A stretch of DNA of 64,000 nucleotides. Source: Lytechinus pictus. Taxonomy: Eukaryota > Echinodermata > Echinoidea > Temnopleuroida > Toxopneustidae. The translations under genes and the position numbers were made by a program. The notes under the pieces are model-generated. The model worked only from the letters and a program-made list of their open reading frames with translations. It was not told the origin of the DNA and made no database searches. The stretch spans positions 22,549,501-22,613,500 of the forward strand of contig NC_087262.1 of assembly GCF_037042905.1 (NCBI RefSeq), written 5' to 3'. This document shows positions 1-47,336 of this stretch, one piece after another (within the stretch, counting starts at the first letter, position 1; each line of letters begins with the position of its first letter).

Positions 1-949
1 CATTTCTAAATATATATAACAGCACATTGGGTTCAAATGGCACAAAAAACAATGAATTTCCAATGGTTTATCATAGAGAGACCCAAGTGCATTCAATATG
101 TGTATCTGTCAACGCCAACACTGAAACTTAACACCACAGTGACACCAAACACCAAACTTGATTCCCCTCATGTTTATTGTTTCTTGATATATAATACTTA
201 CTGCTCCTGAAGCCTGAGAAATATAATGTAAAAAAGAACAAAAATGAGAGGGTATAATTACTCGTAGAAGTTATTTGAGCTGATGTCTGATGGTAATATT
301 TGACAAACTTTTTTCTATCTGGAATTTTGTTATGAGCTGCGAGGATAGAAAGATATTAAATGTCATGTATGTGTACTTTGTTTGGACTTTCCATGGAGAA
401 ACAAATATCTCACTCTATGCTTTGGAATTTTGAATGTGCTTGAAGAGAATAAGGAATTTAGGCCTACATAAAAAACAGTATAGAATTTTAGTGTTTAAGC
501 ATGCAGCTATTAAATAGCTCCATGGTTTAAGCTTCACTATCGTACAGTTCAGCATCAAACTTCACTGCTTTAACATTTTTAGCTACAAATGCCCTGTGGT
601 ATACAATGCACACATTGCCTATTCCATTTCTGCACTAGGGGAAAACATCTAGGACTCCACTTCATATCAATTTAAAGTTATATCCACAAATAGAAAGTCA
701 TGTCTGGCAATGGTTAGGTCTACATTAGCCCATCACCAAAGTGGAAGTTGTGGAAAATAAATTACAGGTCCAAAGTCTATATGAATACACTAAGTATATT
801 AAGAACTGTTTATTATTCCTCTTCTTTAACTTTTATGTCAACTTGATTACAAATTATACTACATAGACATCTCACAAGTGTTTTGTGTGCATATCAGCTT
901 CAAGTGTTACAGTGTATAATGGCAATGTCCTGCATGAACTCATCTGCTA
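1..949. other. AT-rich non-coding stretch, no gene seen
   Basis: No frame here gives a convincing exon on either strand. Because it lies beyond the second coding exon of the minus-strand SH2D4-like gene, it is probably intron 2 of that gene. I see nothing repetitive beyond scattered ACATGTA motifs. Confidence 0.5.
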
Positions 950-1312
950 CAAGACGACGGTAAATTGCAAATTCATCTATTGCCAACTCGTCCACTCTTT
1001 CGTCTATCAACCATTTGGTCCAATAACCATTTGGTCCAATCATCACTTCGTCAAATCACCAGTTCCTCTTTTACCATTTTGTTTCATAACCAGTTGACCT
1101 ATACAGTGTATTTCATTTTCATTCATTTCACCCAATTAACACTTAGTCTAATTAGAGCAAATGGTATATAGAATAAATGGCTATTGGACCAACTGGTTAT
1201 TACACAAAATGGTGAGAGGACGAAATGGCAATTAGACCATGTGGATAGTGGAGGAACTGATGGTAGACAAAATGATAGTAGACAAGTTGGCAATTGGACA
1301 AATTGGCATTAT
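950..1312. repeat. foldback array of degenerate ATTTGGTCYAAT units
   Basis: The left half is a run of short imperfect units of the type CCATTTGGTCCAAT; around 1130-1160 the orientation flips and the right half carries the complementary units (ATTGGACCAACTGG, CAATTGGACAAATTGG). A second copy of the same design lies at 29615-30035. Both read as a non-autonomous element built of tandem 12-16-mers in inverted arrangement. Confidence 0.6.
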
Positions 1313-3380
1313 ACCTATTGAAAATAAACCATGTGGACATGTGATCTCTCACCTTGCTTGCCCACTTTATAGGGATTTGTTACAATTTTTGGGACTGGAT
1401 TTGAATTTATTTTTCAGTTTACACGCCAGTACTTTTATCTACTATTAATATAATAATAATAATAGCTGGATTTATAAAGCACATATAGGGCATTGGTAGA
1501 AACTTACATGCACATCCAATTGAAAATCAAGCATCGGTCACAAAATAAATTATAGTGAGCCACTGAAGGAAAGTAGTTGAGTTGTAATTGAACAGAAATC
1601 AAATACAAAAAGCGAAGGATTTTGTACTTGATTTTGGGACCAGGGGAATTGAATGTACTCTAGCAATGTGTTTGATATTGTTCTAGCAATGCCCCATTAG
1701 TGTCACATGTACAAAAGTAAGTTAAAAAGGGAGCTGCTGCTACATTTATGACTTAATATCTTAATCATTTCACAAAGCATATATACATGTATGTTTCCAT
1801 TTAATAGATGTAAAGCCTCACAGAGGAAGTAAGGCTTCTGAAGACCTTCATTTGTTGTATCCATTCCTCCTTTTTATTTAAAAGCGAAGGAAGCACCGGA
1901 AGTTAACAGTAAACACCATATTACATAATACATCTTTTAAAAGCATACACGGATCAAACAGCCAAACAAGTCATACAGTACATGTATGTTTTAAAATTTT
2001 CTCAGTGTCTGGTAACAATGCCCATACATGTATTTTGTGGTTAAATGGGAAGTTTCAGCAGGCTGGAAACTCTGTAGTCTGACGACTCTGACCTGTATTA
2101 TTTTCTTCACGACAATAGCCAATTCATCATCTGAATAGGCAGACATTTATTTCATAAATCAAGTCTGTTATATTAGGGTTGCAATACAACATGGACAGTA
2201 TGCAAGGCTCTAAGAGCCACATGTACATATACAGGGATGCTATGGTATTCGTACTACAGAAAGGGCCCCCGTGTGTAAAAAGTCATTCCATATCGCAAAA
2301 AATATGTTGAATAAAGAATAACAACTTTTGTCTGAAGAGTGGCATCCTTTGAACATACATATCTCTGTACAATTTTGAAAGGTGACAAGTATAAATAGTG
2401 CTGATACTTGCACATTTTCAAGTTTGTGTAATAAATAAAAGTACAGTAGTGTCTCTCAATGTTTCATGTACATAGTATTTCTATCAGTCATTAATGTACT
2501 GTAGAAGTCAATCTGCCATTTAATTTCCTGGTTATGGCATTAATTCCATATTACCAGTGGTAAAGTTGTCTAGACATATGTAGGCCCTACACCGGATTTA
2601 TATACTGCGTACAATGTACTCTGGGAAGTTTCAATAAAAGCAAAACATATCCACATAGTATTGTGTATTTAACATCCAAGTCAAATATGCAATATGAAGT
2701 GGGTAAACAGATAAAAGAACTAGATTAAATACTCTCCCTCCAATTTATTTCCTCTTTCTATTCTAATCAATGAATTACCAAGTACCAAGTACCAATTTGT
2801 ACCAAGAAAAGCCTTCAAAGTTGTACAACAAATTTCCAAAACTTTTAGCAGAGCATCGTACAGAATACTGCACTGTTTTGCACATAGTAGCTGATTTGGG
2901 GTCATTTGTAAAAGAGCAAAAAGTTCTGATTAAGGGCAACCTAAAATATCAAACACAAGTTTCAAATGAGTGCTTCCAATTGGTAGAAAATCAGGTTACA
3001 ATTCAGATATTAGGGTTGCACTATATGTACAGTATCATAAAGGCAATCATTTTTTCCTCGCAATTTCTTGACATTCTCCACCAGGTTGATTCTGGGCCTC
3101 CATCTTGGACTAGGTCCCTGTTTCTTTTGTTTGTTTTTATTTCCGTCATAAAAAATGCATAACAATATATACATGTAAATAGATACAAGGAGTAACATAT
3201 ACATACATAATGAAATAAATTCTAAACATTGATTTAAAAAAGAAAAGAGAAATCAATGATTGAAACTTGTTATCAAAGATAGTTAAAAGATAATAAAAAA
3301 ACACAAGATCAAAATTAAGACAAAAGAAGGTTGGATAACCCATACTCAGCTGCACCAATTATATGTGCGGCTGGTCTTCC
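1313..3380. other. non-coding stretch, probably SH2D4-like intron
   Basis: A SINE-tail-like fragment (ATAATAATAATAATAGC followed by a GCACATATAGGGC block) sits at 1448-1500. Short open frames occur around 2770-3160 but have no recognisable motif or splice context. Nothing else is supported. Confidence 0.45.
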
Positions 3381-3389
3381 ATGGGGACC

Positions 3390-3512
3390 AAATAAAAGAG
3401 AGAGAGAGACATAGGGAGAGGAACATGAGAACAGAGAAGAAAAGACAAAAGAGGGAAAGGAAGAAAGAAAAGAAAAGGTAGAAAAAAAAGAAAGAAGGAA
3501 AGGAGAAAAAAG
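3390..3512. repeat. purine-rich low-complexity tract (GA/GAAA)
   Basis: Nearly uninterrupted A/G sequence on the plus strand. It creates long spurious open frames on the minus strand rich in Phe, Ser and Leu. Confidence 0.8.
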
Positions 3513-4057
3513 AGCTACTCTTCCCATAAACATACGTCACGTGTGTCCTTAACCAGTCTTTGGTGTCATTTACATGTATGGCCAATGATTCTAACTTTCT
3601 TTCTACATGCATAACTATCCCTTCCAGTGTAGTTTGTGTTCTACCATGTGCACAAAATATATCTGTCTTCATTGTTTTAAAGATTCTAGTTTCCGCTTTT
3701 TTATTAAATTGTCTTTTCCATAATTTCTGAAAACCTGTAAATTCCATTTCAAACTTGATCTAAAATGGAAATTCCATTTTTTTTCCATACATGTAGAAAG
3801 TGTACATAGCATAAACATGAATTCCATTCTGCAAATTTATGTAAATTCACAGAATTTTCACATATGAAAAAAACCAAAATGGATTTTTGTTTTGATTTAC
3901 TGGAACAAGTAAACAGAAAATCACTGTCCCTACCAGATAATCATACTCATCATTCTTCTTTAAATCCACGTTTTGCTTAAACTGTACTTTTCATTGATTA
4001 TAAACGATGATTTTTACTTTACAAAATGAAGGAAAATGAGTGTGAGTCTCATGTTAC

Positions 4058-4214
4058 CTCTTTTCTTGTGCCTCCTTCTCTGCCAGTGACCTAGCCTTCT
4101 CCTTGTTCTCTCGTTCCAGAATATCTTCTATGGTCAGATCATCTTTATGATGCCCCATCACCCACACCCATTCACATCCATCTCGACCCTGAAGCCAAAT
4201 AACCTTCTTATTGC
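4058..4214 (-). CDS. SH2D4-like protein, coding exon 2 (partial gene)
   Basis: Reading the minus strand, a TTGCAG acceptor ends at 4215 and the exon runs from 4214 to 4058, closing with a GTAACA donor. It enters in phase 1 and leaves in phase 2, continuing the frame of the exon at 5188-5017. It encodes a basic/acidic helix-rich segment containing WLQGRDGCEWVWVMGHHKDD and then a Glu/Lys/Ala-rich coiled stretch. The WVWVMG block followed by a charged helix matches my recollection of the N-terminal region of SH2D4A/SH2D4B. The C-terminal SH2 domain was not found in 1-4057 and presumably lies off the left edge. Confidence 0.75.
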
Positions 4215-4339
4215 CTGCAAGAGGGAGAGAAAGAAAAAGATGAACCTACACTGTATGTAGATTGTAGAATTTGTTGTCATTTAAAAAAAATCTCATTTCC
4301 ATTTTAATCCTTCATTTTTGCGCTTTCTATTTTATCCCC

Positions 4340-4500
4340 CCTATCTCTCCCATTATTTTTGCCTCCATCCCTCCTTCTTTTCTCCTTCCTCCCCCTCCCC
4401 ATCTCTCTCCTCATCTTCCACTTTTCTTTCTCTCTCTCCTTTCTCTACCACACATGTCTTTCTTCTCTCCATCTCCCTTCCTTCATTATCCCAGTGTCTC
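4340..4500. repeat. pyrimidine-rich low-complexity tract in SH2D4-like intron 1
   Basis: CT-rich sequence between the two coding exons. The open frames through it are composition artefacts. Confidence 0.75.
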
Positions 4501-5011
4501 TTACCAATCAAGGCAGTATACCAAAGACAGTATACCAACGAGTAAACTCAGAGCAAATCCAGGCTTACCTCTATGGCCCGAATTCAAAAGTGCTTTTAAA
4601 ACCATAGTTGCTACAGTTCGCGACCAATATTTCAATTAAATGAATTTGAAATAAACAGTGGCCTCAAACCATAGCAACAAGGATGAATTTAGTGCCCTGA
4701 GGTGAAAGCATGAAATCATTATTATACATTTCTAACTTTGAGATAATGGCTTAATTACAATTTTGAATGGGGAAAATTAAGACCTTAGTCAAATTAACTA
4801 TCATAGAATGATATTGTTGAAATGTTGTACCGAAATTGCTCATTATTGAAAATTTGTCTAGCACCCAAAAATCTATGAAAAAGTGCAGAGTAGATTTACG
4901 CAAGAAGCGTTTTTACTTGCAGATTCAAAAGTGTCTCCACTAATGAACAGTTGAAAGATCAAACAAATTATGCTTCACACAGCACTATTACCCAGTTTTA
5001 CTCTGAAATTA

Positions 5012-6342
<1,331 letters not shown>

Positions 6343-6745
6343 TTAAAGGTAAATGCTAGTTTTGGTAACGATATAAAAATGAGTTCGTACAGAATCCAAT
6401 GAAATGACCACCAAAGTGTCTGTTTGTATAAATAAAACGCATGTGCCAAAGGATTCTGGAAGAAATTGTGTAATTGCTGAGAAATCAGCAAATAAGCACA
6501 GGATTCGGGTAGAGCGTCGGGCCCGACGCTCAAAGCAATAATTATACACTGTCCCACGTGCGCTTATCTGTGTTGGGGAAGTTCAGTCTGAACATTTTTC
6601 AGCGTAGATTTCAAGATTTCACAAAGTTCAGTTTATGTAACTGTACCAGATCTAGATCCTCGATGATATACTGATAATTAAGCCTGGTTTTACAGACTTT
6701 CTCATGAAATCAGTGTTTACTGCAACTACTGGAATTTCTCTTTAA
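6343..6745 (+). mobile_element. 403-bp foldback MITE, family A copy 1
   Basis: Begins TTAAAGGTAAATGCTAGTTT and ends with the imperfect inverse (CTACTGGAATTTCTCTTTAA). Sister copies lie at 41628-42030 (same 403-bp length, opposite strand), 43815-44208, and in two pieces at 47337-47632 and 47915-48057. Shared internal marks include GGTAACGATCTCAAAATG near one end, CACTGTCCCACGTG in the middle and ACCAGATCTAGATC near the other end. Confidence 0.8.
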
Positions 6746-7224
6746 AAAGATGTGATTAGAATTATGAAAAAGGGGGCCTTATTTACCCACACTCTCCCCT
6801 AATTCTATGTACTATCATTCACAATATTCTGCATGATATAAGATTTTTAACTGAGTAAACAATTTTTAACAATTAGCCAAGGGAATTGCTGTGTGCACAG
6901 GCCAGTCAAATAAAAGGGGGTGATCAAAACTCTACATTAACAGGAACTTTTTAAAGAAAGAAAATAATACAGTTTTTTGCTTAAAATCATATAGTTGATT
7001 TCTCTTAAAATTTTACATTACATGGCCAAGGAAGGCATTCCTGAAATCTGGGTTGCATGAAGTGAGGTGTTCATAAAATTTGTTAAAAGATAAATAGGTT
7101 GTAAAATGCAAAATTTTCACATTTTCACAAGTAGTCAGAACATTGGGAGGATTTCAGTACTTTGCGATAAGTTTTATCACAATGTTGACAAATTATTTAC
7201 TTTTATGAAAAACCAAACAGAACC

Positions 7225-8430
7225 CACTCATTCAATGAACAAGGTTATGATATAACCTTGTTCTCAGTTATATCTCCATGTGTGGCAAAATAAGGATAGC
7301 AATGTTTGGCTTATTTTCTCTTTTTCTTTGGGACAAATGCTTGATTTTTTTACACTGACAGTTTCCATTACACCTATTTGTCATACAACTTGGCCCTTAA
7401 GTAAATTTGATTCTTTAAATTATTTTTTTCTTAATTAAAAATAGAGATAAAAAAATGAAAAGTTTCTTGCCATATTATTTTCCACCAATAGAGGGCGTAC
7501 ACAAAAATATGCCCAAAATTCAAGTTTTTTAGCGCTCTAGTGAATACAAAAAATTGTTCCCAAGTTACTTATGAAAAATAAATTGCAACTGTATAGAAAT
7601 TAGTAATTTTGGTGACAAAAGTGATATTTTAATGATTTTTAAAGTGTGTGCTCTGTACAGCATTGGCATGCCATAGTCTTACCTGTAGATTCCCCACAGG
7701 CAGGGTGGTTGCAGTGAACAAGTGACAGGACCCTGGTTTACAGGTCCACCTACTTGCTAACAATTGAGTTTTCCCTTAAGTTGGTTTTTTATACAAACAT
7801 TTTCTATCAAGTTCACATTTCCAACCCCCCAAAAAAATATTGATTAAAATCAATAAGGTCAGGAAAATTCAAACAAACATAATGCTCAAATTTTCATCAA
7901 AATCAGATGTACAATAAGACCACTTGTTCACTGCAACCATCCTGCCTGTGGAGAATCTACAGGTAGGACTATATGGTATGCCAATGCTGTACACAGCACA
8001 CACTTTAAAAAATCATTAAAATGTCACTTTTGTGACCAAAATTACTCATTTCCATACAGTTGCAATTTATTTTTCAGTAGTAACCAGGAAATAATTTTGT
8101 ATTCACCTCAGCGCTCAAAAACTTGAATTTTGGGCATATTTTTGTGTACGCCTTCCATTGGTGGAAAGTAATATGGTAAGAAAATTTTCATTTTTCAATC
8201 TCTATTTTTAATTAAGAAAAAAATAATTCAAAGAATCAAATTTACTTAAGAGCCAAGTTATATGATGAATAGCTGTAATAAAGGAAACAGACAGTGTAAA
8301 AAATCAAGCATTTGTCCAAAAGAAAAAGAGAAAATAAGCCAAACATTGCTACCCATATTTTGCAACAGTCATGGAGATGTAACTGAGAACAAGGTTATAA
8401 TATATCATAACCTTGTTCATTGAATGAGTG
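7225..8430. mobile_element. 1.2-kb foldback element with ~510-bp inverted arms
   Basis: Left arm 7225-7740 and right arm about 7913-8430 are inverted copies over nearly their whole length, including the block with CCACAGGCAGG at 7692-7702 and CCTGCCTGTGG at 7941-7951. Each outer end also carries its own palindrome (AACAAGGTTATGATATAACC on the left, a slightly diverged copy on the right). The loop contains AAATTTTCATCAAAATCAGA, a core also found in the TTAA-type elements at 55724 and 57647. No coding capacity seen. Confidence 0.85.
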
Positions 8431-8439
8431 AAGAAGACA

Positions 8440-8860
8440 AAGTTTTGCTTTTTTCACATAACAGATACATGTATATAAAGAACTTAGCAGTTATTAATTA
8501 TATGTAGAAATGGTGACAAAATGATATGTGAAAAAAATGTATAGATCTATTACAAATTTACAATTAAAATCAAGTACCATAAATAAAGAGAAGGGGAGAG
8601 GAAATGAGCACATTTAAAAGGATAACAAAATTAGTGCAATGAGAAAGAGCAGTGACAGTTTAATCATAATAATGTTCATGAAAACATGTCCATTCTAATG
8701 GACACTTCACCTTAACATTCAAATCATATCAATGATCATGTTCAAATTTAAAGTAAGAACTATGAATTGCTTCTACCAAAACATCAACACCACATCAACA
8801 GACAACTAGACCGATGTCAACACCCTACCACTGCACTGCTCAGACCAGTCCAACTCAGCG
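8440..8860. other. AT-rich spacer
   Basis: No exon, repeat or motif that I can support. Confidence 0.4.
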
Positions 8861-9250
8861 TGCTCTCACATGTGCCTCCCCCGGAAGTCTCGGGTACGGT
8901 GTTTCGAAATCGCGCTAAGCTCCCAAGCAATCCAGTAAACAGCGACTCCCGTCAACATTGAATCAAAACAACACCCAAAGAAACACGCTCAATTAATTAA
9001 CATTCCGGAAATCCAACTTATAATCACCTATTTATAATATTTCCAAGAATGAAGTCGTCGTGTTCAGCATCATCCGTTGAAATTGCTGTGTAATTTACGA
9101 TGAGTAATGACCTTCTAATTCATAGACAGCCCAGAAAGAAAATGACCTCAATATTATTTCAATGCACTTCCGCATTTTTGTTTTTCAATAGCTTATAGAG
9201 AGGGGTCCGCTCCCGCGCCACCGGAGGTGCTAGCTAGGGAAGGGGGGAGG
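8860..9250 (-). promoter_or_regulatory. candidate promoter / 5' exon region of SH2D4-like gene
   Basis: This stretch is richer in GC and CpG than its surroundings (CGGGTACGG, TTTCGAAATCGCGC, CCGCTCCCGCGCC). It contains CCGGAAGT at 8881-8888 and, on the minus strand, GCGGAAGTG at 9173-9165; both fit ETS/GABP sites that are common in TATA-less animal promoters. It is the only such region upstream of the SH2D4-like start codon before the DDX46 promoter. Assignment is inference; a 5' non-coding exon is expected but its donor was not pinned down. Confidence 0.4.
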
Positions 9251-11200
9251 GCTTGGGGATGATCATTCTGAGATAGAATAAGGATGTTGGATGTCATCAC
9301 CCAGTGATAGAGAAGATGGATTGATATAGCTGTGAGGTTATTTTATTTAACAAAACAAAGAGCCTTTTTTATTAGATTTTGATTTATTTGACCGTCCATC
9401 ACTATGGAGGAGAGAGGACACGAGAGAGACAGAGAAATAATATATGAAGAAACTCTCCTTGACCCACCATCATGTGTACTCTAAGTCTCTAACAGCAAAT
9501 CTTGAAGTAAAAATATTAGCTTAAAATAATTTATGGACCAATTTTTAAAAGCCTCTACCTCTTCAGAATATTTTACTCTACAGTGCTGCGAAGTATGACG
9601 AATGTGACCTCGAGTTTGATTAAATCGGATAGTGGTGTAGAACTTTTCTTTATCAACAAACACTGACGCATTTTTTTCTGTTTTTAAAAGCACATTTGCT
9701 CCAACAAAAGTGTTGATAGTTTAAAAACAGGCACATGATGAACCCCCACTTTTTAATCTTCAGTATACCTTTCTCTACAACCATGCAAAATTTTGTGAAA
9801 ATGACATGGGTTTTGAACTTTGGATAAAGTGCAGCATTTTTACTTCTTACCTCTATATAAACATATAATTTCAATAGGGGGTACATGTAGGACCTGGTTA
9901 TCAGGAAATTGTGTTGTTACTCTCTCCAGGCGGATTTTTTAAGAGTGATATTCTTAAAATTTAGAGACTTTGAACGTAAATAAAAAAATAAAAAAATAAA
10001 AAAATAAAAATAAAAAAGGTACATGACGGGAGATTTGGTTTTAATGTCAATGCCACAATACGGGGGAACATAGTGACCAGGGAGAAATTTTTTGAAATTA
10101 AATCTTGCATTTGGAACACTTTATAAACAAAATTAATGTACATCTCAACATTATCGTTAAATTGATGAATGGAATACTCAACATGCATATAGGCTGCATA
10201 AAGAATACGACCCAATGAATACTGCCTAGTATTGTACAGAATAGAGTCAAATAATTCAAACATGTTGCTTCTATCATGGGGCGTGAGCAGGGGGTGATCG
10301 CCATGATGAAACTATTGGGAATGCGGCAAACATATAATTTTATCGATTTGCCCCGCCCAATGATTTCTGTATCCATTGCAAAAATGTGTTTGAAAAAAAA
10401 AACATTAGAAAGCGCTATAAAACCATCAAACATACTTGACATAAAATACTATTAAACATACAAAATTGAATAATCTTTTCGGCGTGCTTCACATGCAAAA
10501 TTCTCCATGTCTGCAACAAACATATTTTTCGATTTCATAAATCTTATAGGGCCTTCTAATTTTGATGGTTGCATTGATCAGCTCTTTGAATGTTTTTTCT
10601 TTTAGTGCAATCTTCAATTTCATTTTGATTTGCATAAAAGTAATCAATTGCAATAAGTGCATTTTTCATTATCATACATAAATAATTGAGCATTTTCACC
10701 ACTGACCTATGCCCCTATGTAACTGTGCCTTTTGTTCATATTCATAAATTACGAAAATAATTGTGTTGGTTGGTTGGTTGAGTTTAGTGTAAAGGTGGCG
10801 CTATCCATCGATATCCGATGATTTCCGCCAGGCTAAGCGAGAGGGATTCCACCCTCCCCTGTACAGCTCTAGTCATTCGATTTTGCTATTAATTGCACTG
10901 TGTGTGAGATATATATTCACCGAGGAAAGGCGTTATGGAATATTCAAATCTTATGAGTATTTTGTTTAAACATCATTTGTTAGATTGAACAGTTGGTACT
11001 CGTGCTTGTGTTTCCTTTCATGGATGTGGGTGTTAGTTTATTGGTTTTAATAATGTGTCTTTCAAAAGCATTTATAAGCGCTCCTTACTCCATATCTTCG
11101 GTTTATTAAAAAACCGAGTAAAATATAGAAACAGAAGTAGAAAGAAAACTTGTATCTATATGGAATTCCCAATAGAATCTCCAGATATAAATGTTATGTT
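9251..11200. other. intergenic stretch between the divergent genes
   Basis: No recognisable exon. It contains an (AAAAAT)n run at about 9978-10016. A block near 10760-10830 (a TTGGTTGG run, then GGCGCTATC and CATCGATATC) recurs at 15105-15165 in DDX46 intron 1, so part of it is repeated DNA. Confidence 0.45.
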
Positions 11201-11204
11201 GTCT

Positions 11205-11960
11205 TTTTTTTTTTTAATTCTCTTTTTTTTCCTCCCTATTTACATATATATACATTATAATGCGACATACTACTACAAAATCGCCTAAAAATAAGCCTGA
11301 ATATATACACACAACAACAAAATAGTAACCAGCCTCATATATAGGCATTCACATGTATTAGTACATGCACATATATGTATGTTCATATATTCTCTACAGT
11401 TGGTTATAGTTTTCCGCTGCCTTTTATAGGCTAAAATGGCCGGAAAATTTTCTTCTTTGGCGAATAATGTCTTTAGGTTCGGGTTCGTAACTTTCAATTT
11501 GCGATAAAGTCGATCCCTTTGTCTGGCATATAAAGGACAAAATAACATGAAATGCTCAATGGTTTCATGTGTTTGACAATTATTACAAAGTCCTGTATCG
11601 TGTTTTTTCATTATATAATTATAATAATTTAATCTGCATTTACCAAGACGGAATTGATGCAATATTCGTTCATCTTTCCTGCAAAAACCTTTTATAATAC
11701 ATTTATATTTCACCTCTGGTTGACTGGTTGTATGTTAAAAAGGTGCCTGCCTTTTTCCGTGTTTTGCCATGAACTCTGCCATTCATTTTTATAAAAATCT
11801 CACCTTTCACTCAAGTATTCTTGTTTATTTTTGTTAATGTAAACATCAATGACAAAATGTTATTTTTTGAAGCCGCATGTTTTGCTAAAGCGTCTGCTGT
11901 GTACGTACATGGGTTTGACTTATTGATTATTGATTGATTATTGATTCTCTTTCTCTCTTT
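11205..11960 (-). pseudogene. decayed non-LTR retrotransposon 3' end (RNase H tail)
   Basis: On the minus strand, the frame ending around 11890 gives ADALAKHAASKNN, like the end of a LINE RNase H domain. After a frame break, 11713-11285 gives a Cys/His segment (CNNCQTHETIEHFMLFCPLY, i.e. C-x2-C-x6-H-x4-C), typical of the tail that follows RNase H in many LINEs. Frame changes and stops show it is dead. Its 3' side runs into A/T-rich sequence at 11205-11285. It ends within about 150 bases of the DDX46 start codon. Confidence 0.7.
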
Positions 11961-11969
11961 CTTTTTTTT

Positions 11970-12104
11970 TTTGCAATTGGACGTTTCGGCGATACGCGAT
12001 ATACAATCGAGATAACGCAAAAAAAACGCGTACAAAATACAATTTCGGGTACCGGTACTCGCTGAACTTAATTCCAAAGTCGTTTTTTGTGTAAAAGATA
12101 AACA
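11970..12104 (+). promoter_or_regulatory. DDX46 core promoter and 5' UTR region
   Basis: The interval between the dead LINE and the DDX46 start codon has a rise in CpG (GTTTCGGCGATACGCGATAT, AACGCGTAC, GGGTACCGGTACTCGC). No TATA box was recognised. The palindrome GGTACCGGTACC-like block at about 12048-12059 may matter. The transcription start cannot be placed from sequence alone, and the promoter has to fit in about 130 bases unless it overlaps the LINE. Confidence 0.45.
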
Positions 12105-45461
<33,357 letters not shown>

Positions 45462-46950
45462 GATACAACTCATCTCTATCTATGTCATCTTCTCCAGTGG
45501 ATAATAAGATCATCCCCCAAACTGTGTATTTCATCCACTTGCTAGCAATGTCTTCATTTCATTTGAAGAATCAAGCATTTCATCTTGTCTCCGGCTGCTA
45601 CTTTGTTTCATAGGACAATAATTACTGTTCTTGCATAGTACTTCTCAAATTACCCATTTTCAGTTCTGCTGAAGTTACCATTATGCAGTTTAGGAATAAC
45701 CCTTTAACAGTTTAAAAGACTTGTCCTTGACTTCTTTTGAAACAAACTCTGTACTTATTTGTATTGAAAAAAAGGAATCAATGAGTGAAAGACATTAAAA
45801 TTGAGAAAAAATATATATCAGGAATACATTTTTTCTAATGAATGCATGAAGTTAAGTACCTTAATCATTGATTTTTATTGATACACCTTTTGGGTTAGGG
45901 ATGAGATTTCAATGTATTTATACAGATGTATAATAATTAAGTGTTTATTTGACAGTTTGTTAATGTCCCGAGAAATGAGTTCTGAAGAATTCAAGCCATT
46001 GATATCATATCATTATTCTATGGCACTGTGCCCTTTATTGTGTTACTATTTTCACAAGCCATACCAACAGACAGGGGGAAAAAAAAGAGATACAATCATT
46101 TAAAGTTTGGCTTTTGCTTTGTGTCTATTTTTTAGGGCTAAATGTTGCAGTTTGATTTAATGTTTGGTTCTATGATAGTATATTATCTGAGGAATCAAGT
46201 CAGACCATTAAAGATTTTAAACATTTGTCAGATTATATTCATTCAAGTATTTAGTTAAATATAATATATATTTTATATATGTATATAAAATATATATTTC
46301 TAAAAAATGTCATCAATTATACATTTGTTTGGGACTCCTCGTGAAAATAGTGATAACCTCTTTGTGCAGTTTCATTGATTTAATTTCTGATTTCTTTGAA
46401 AATCAACAAGGGGTTCATTAAAACTCAGTGAAGATCTCTGAAATGAAGAAATCACCATTCAAGTAATGTATGGGTCCTTTTAAAATGAAAGGTAGTGGCA
46501 AGTAATCTTCACATTGCAGTTTTCATTTTCGTGGATTGAAATGGGGAGAAATAATAGCTTGAAATTTCTTTTTATACAATCATTTAGATTTTGAAAGTAT
46601 GCTCAGAGTATGTCAAGCAGATCAAGTTTAAGATCCCTTATTTCAACCTTTAATTCCATGCTTGGAATTATGTTGCTGTAAATGAATTGTAAATAATTTC
46701 TCTCCACTCTGCTTGAACATGACTAGTTATTTGTTTCTATCATGTATGAAATCTCTTATTATGTAAGTGAGAAGGAGTTGGGAATCTACAAGTGGAAACT
46801 TGAAAGAGAAAAAATATTATTTATAGAAGGGGTAAAGATGATGAGTGTTAAAATGGTTATGGGTGATGATAGCCATAAGAAGATGAAAGAGTGGGACGAA
46901 TTTGGGGATGATAGAGATGAAATATATCAGAATCAATATATGAGAGAGAT
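45462..46950 (+). other. DDX46 3' UTR and downstream spacer
   Basis: AT-rich with no exon. No AATAAA was spotted close behind the stop; variant ATTAAA signals occur near 45795, 46208 and 46417, so the polyadenylation site cannot be fixed. The (AT)-rich palindrome TATATTTTATATATG... lies near 46263-46300. The GA-rich open frame at 46742-46990 has no recognisable features. Confidence 0.5.
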
Positions 46951-46956
46951 AATGAA

Positions 46957-47302
46957 AAACAATAATATTCCACATTTATACAGCGCTTAACACATCAGAA
47001 CGACGTCTCTAAGCGCTTTACAGATATATTTTTACCCCGGTCATCGGATTCATGCATGCCCGCATGCAATGTATGCACCTTCTCCACTCCCTGGGGAGCA
47101 TTCCAACAAGAGTTCCAAGACTCAATTGCTAGGCATACTACATAGGCTTTCGCATCTTACCGGGTACCCATTTAACACCTGGGTGGAGAGTTGCAAATTG
47201 TAGATTGACGCCTTGCCAAAGGATGCTAGGCCATGGTGGGATTCGAACACACGACCCTCTGATTACAAGGCGAGAGTCAGAACCGCTACACCACAGCGCT
47301 TC
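46957..47302 (-). mobile_element. tRNA-derived SINE
   Basis: On the minus strand the head reads GCTGTGGTGTAGCGGTTCTG (A box) and GTGTTCGAATCCCACC (B box), followed by the shared SINE body and an AATATTATTGTT tail at 46957-46967. Downstream of DDX46. Confidence 0.8.
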
Positions 47303-47336
47303 CACAGAGAGAGTTCACTCCAACAAAATGGTTGGG

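Noticed and set aside
950..1312. CRISPR-like array
   Set aside because: The units are variable, lack constant spacers and reverse orientation midway; the genome is animal.
10275..10300. ATGGGGCGTGAG as DDX46 start (MGRE...)
   Set aside because: It resembles the human start, but no donor gives the phase needed for exon 2; the exon at 12105 fits in sequence and phase.
11811..12077. 88-codon minus-strand frame as a host gene
   Set aside because: Its only recognisable part (ADALAKHAASKNN) is the end of a LINE RNase H domain.
47220..47302. tRNA gene on the minus strand
   Set aside because: Same reason: it is the tRNA-like head of a SINE, not a cloverleaf with an independent end.
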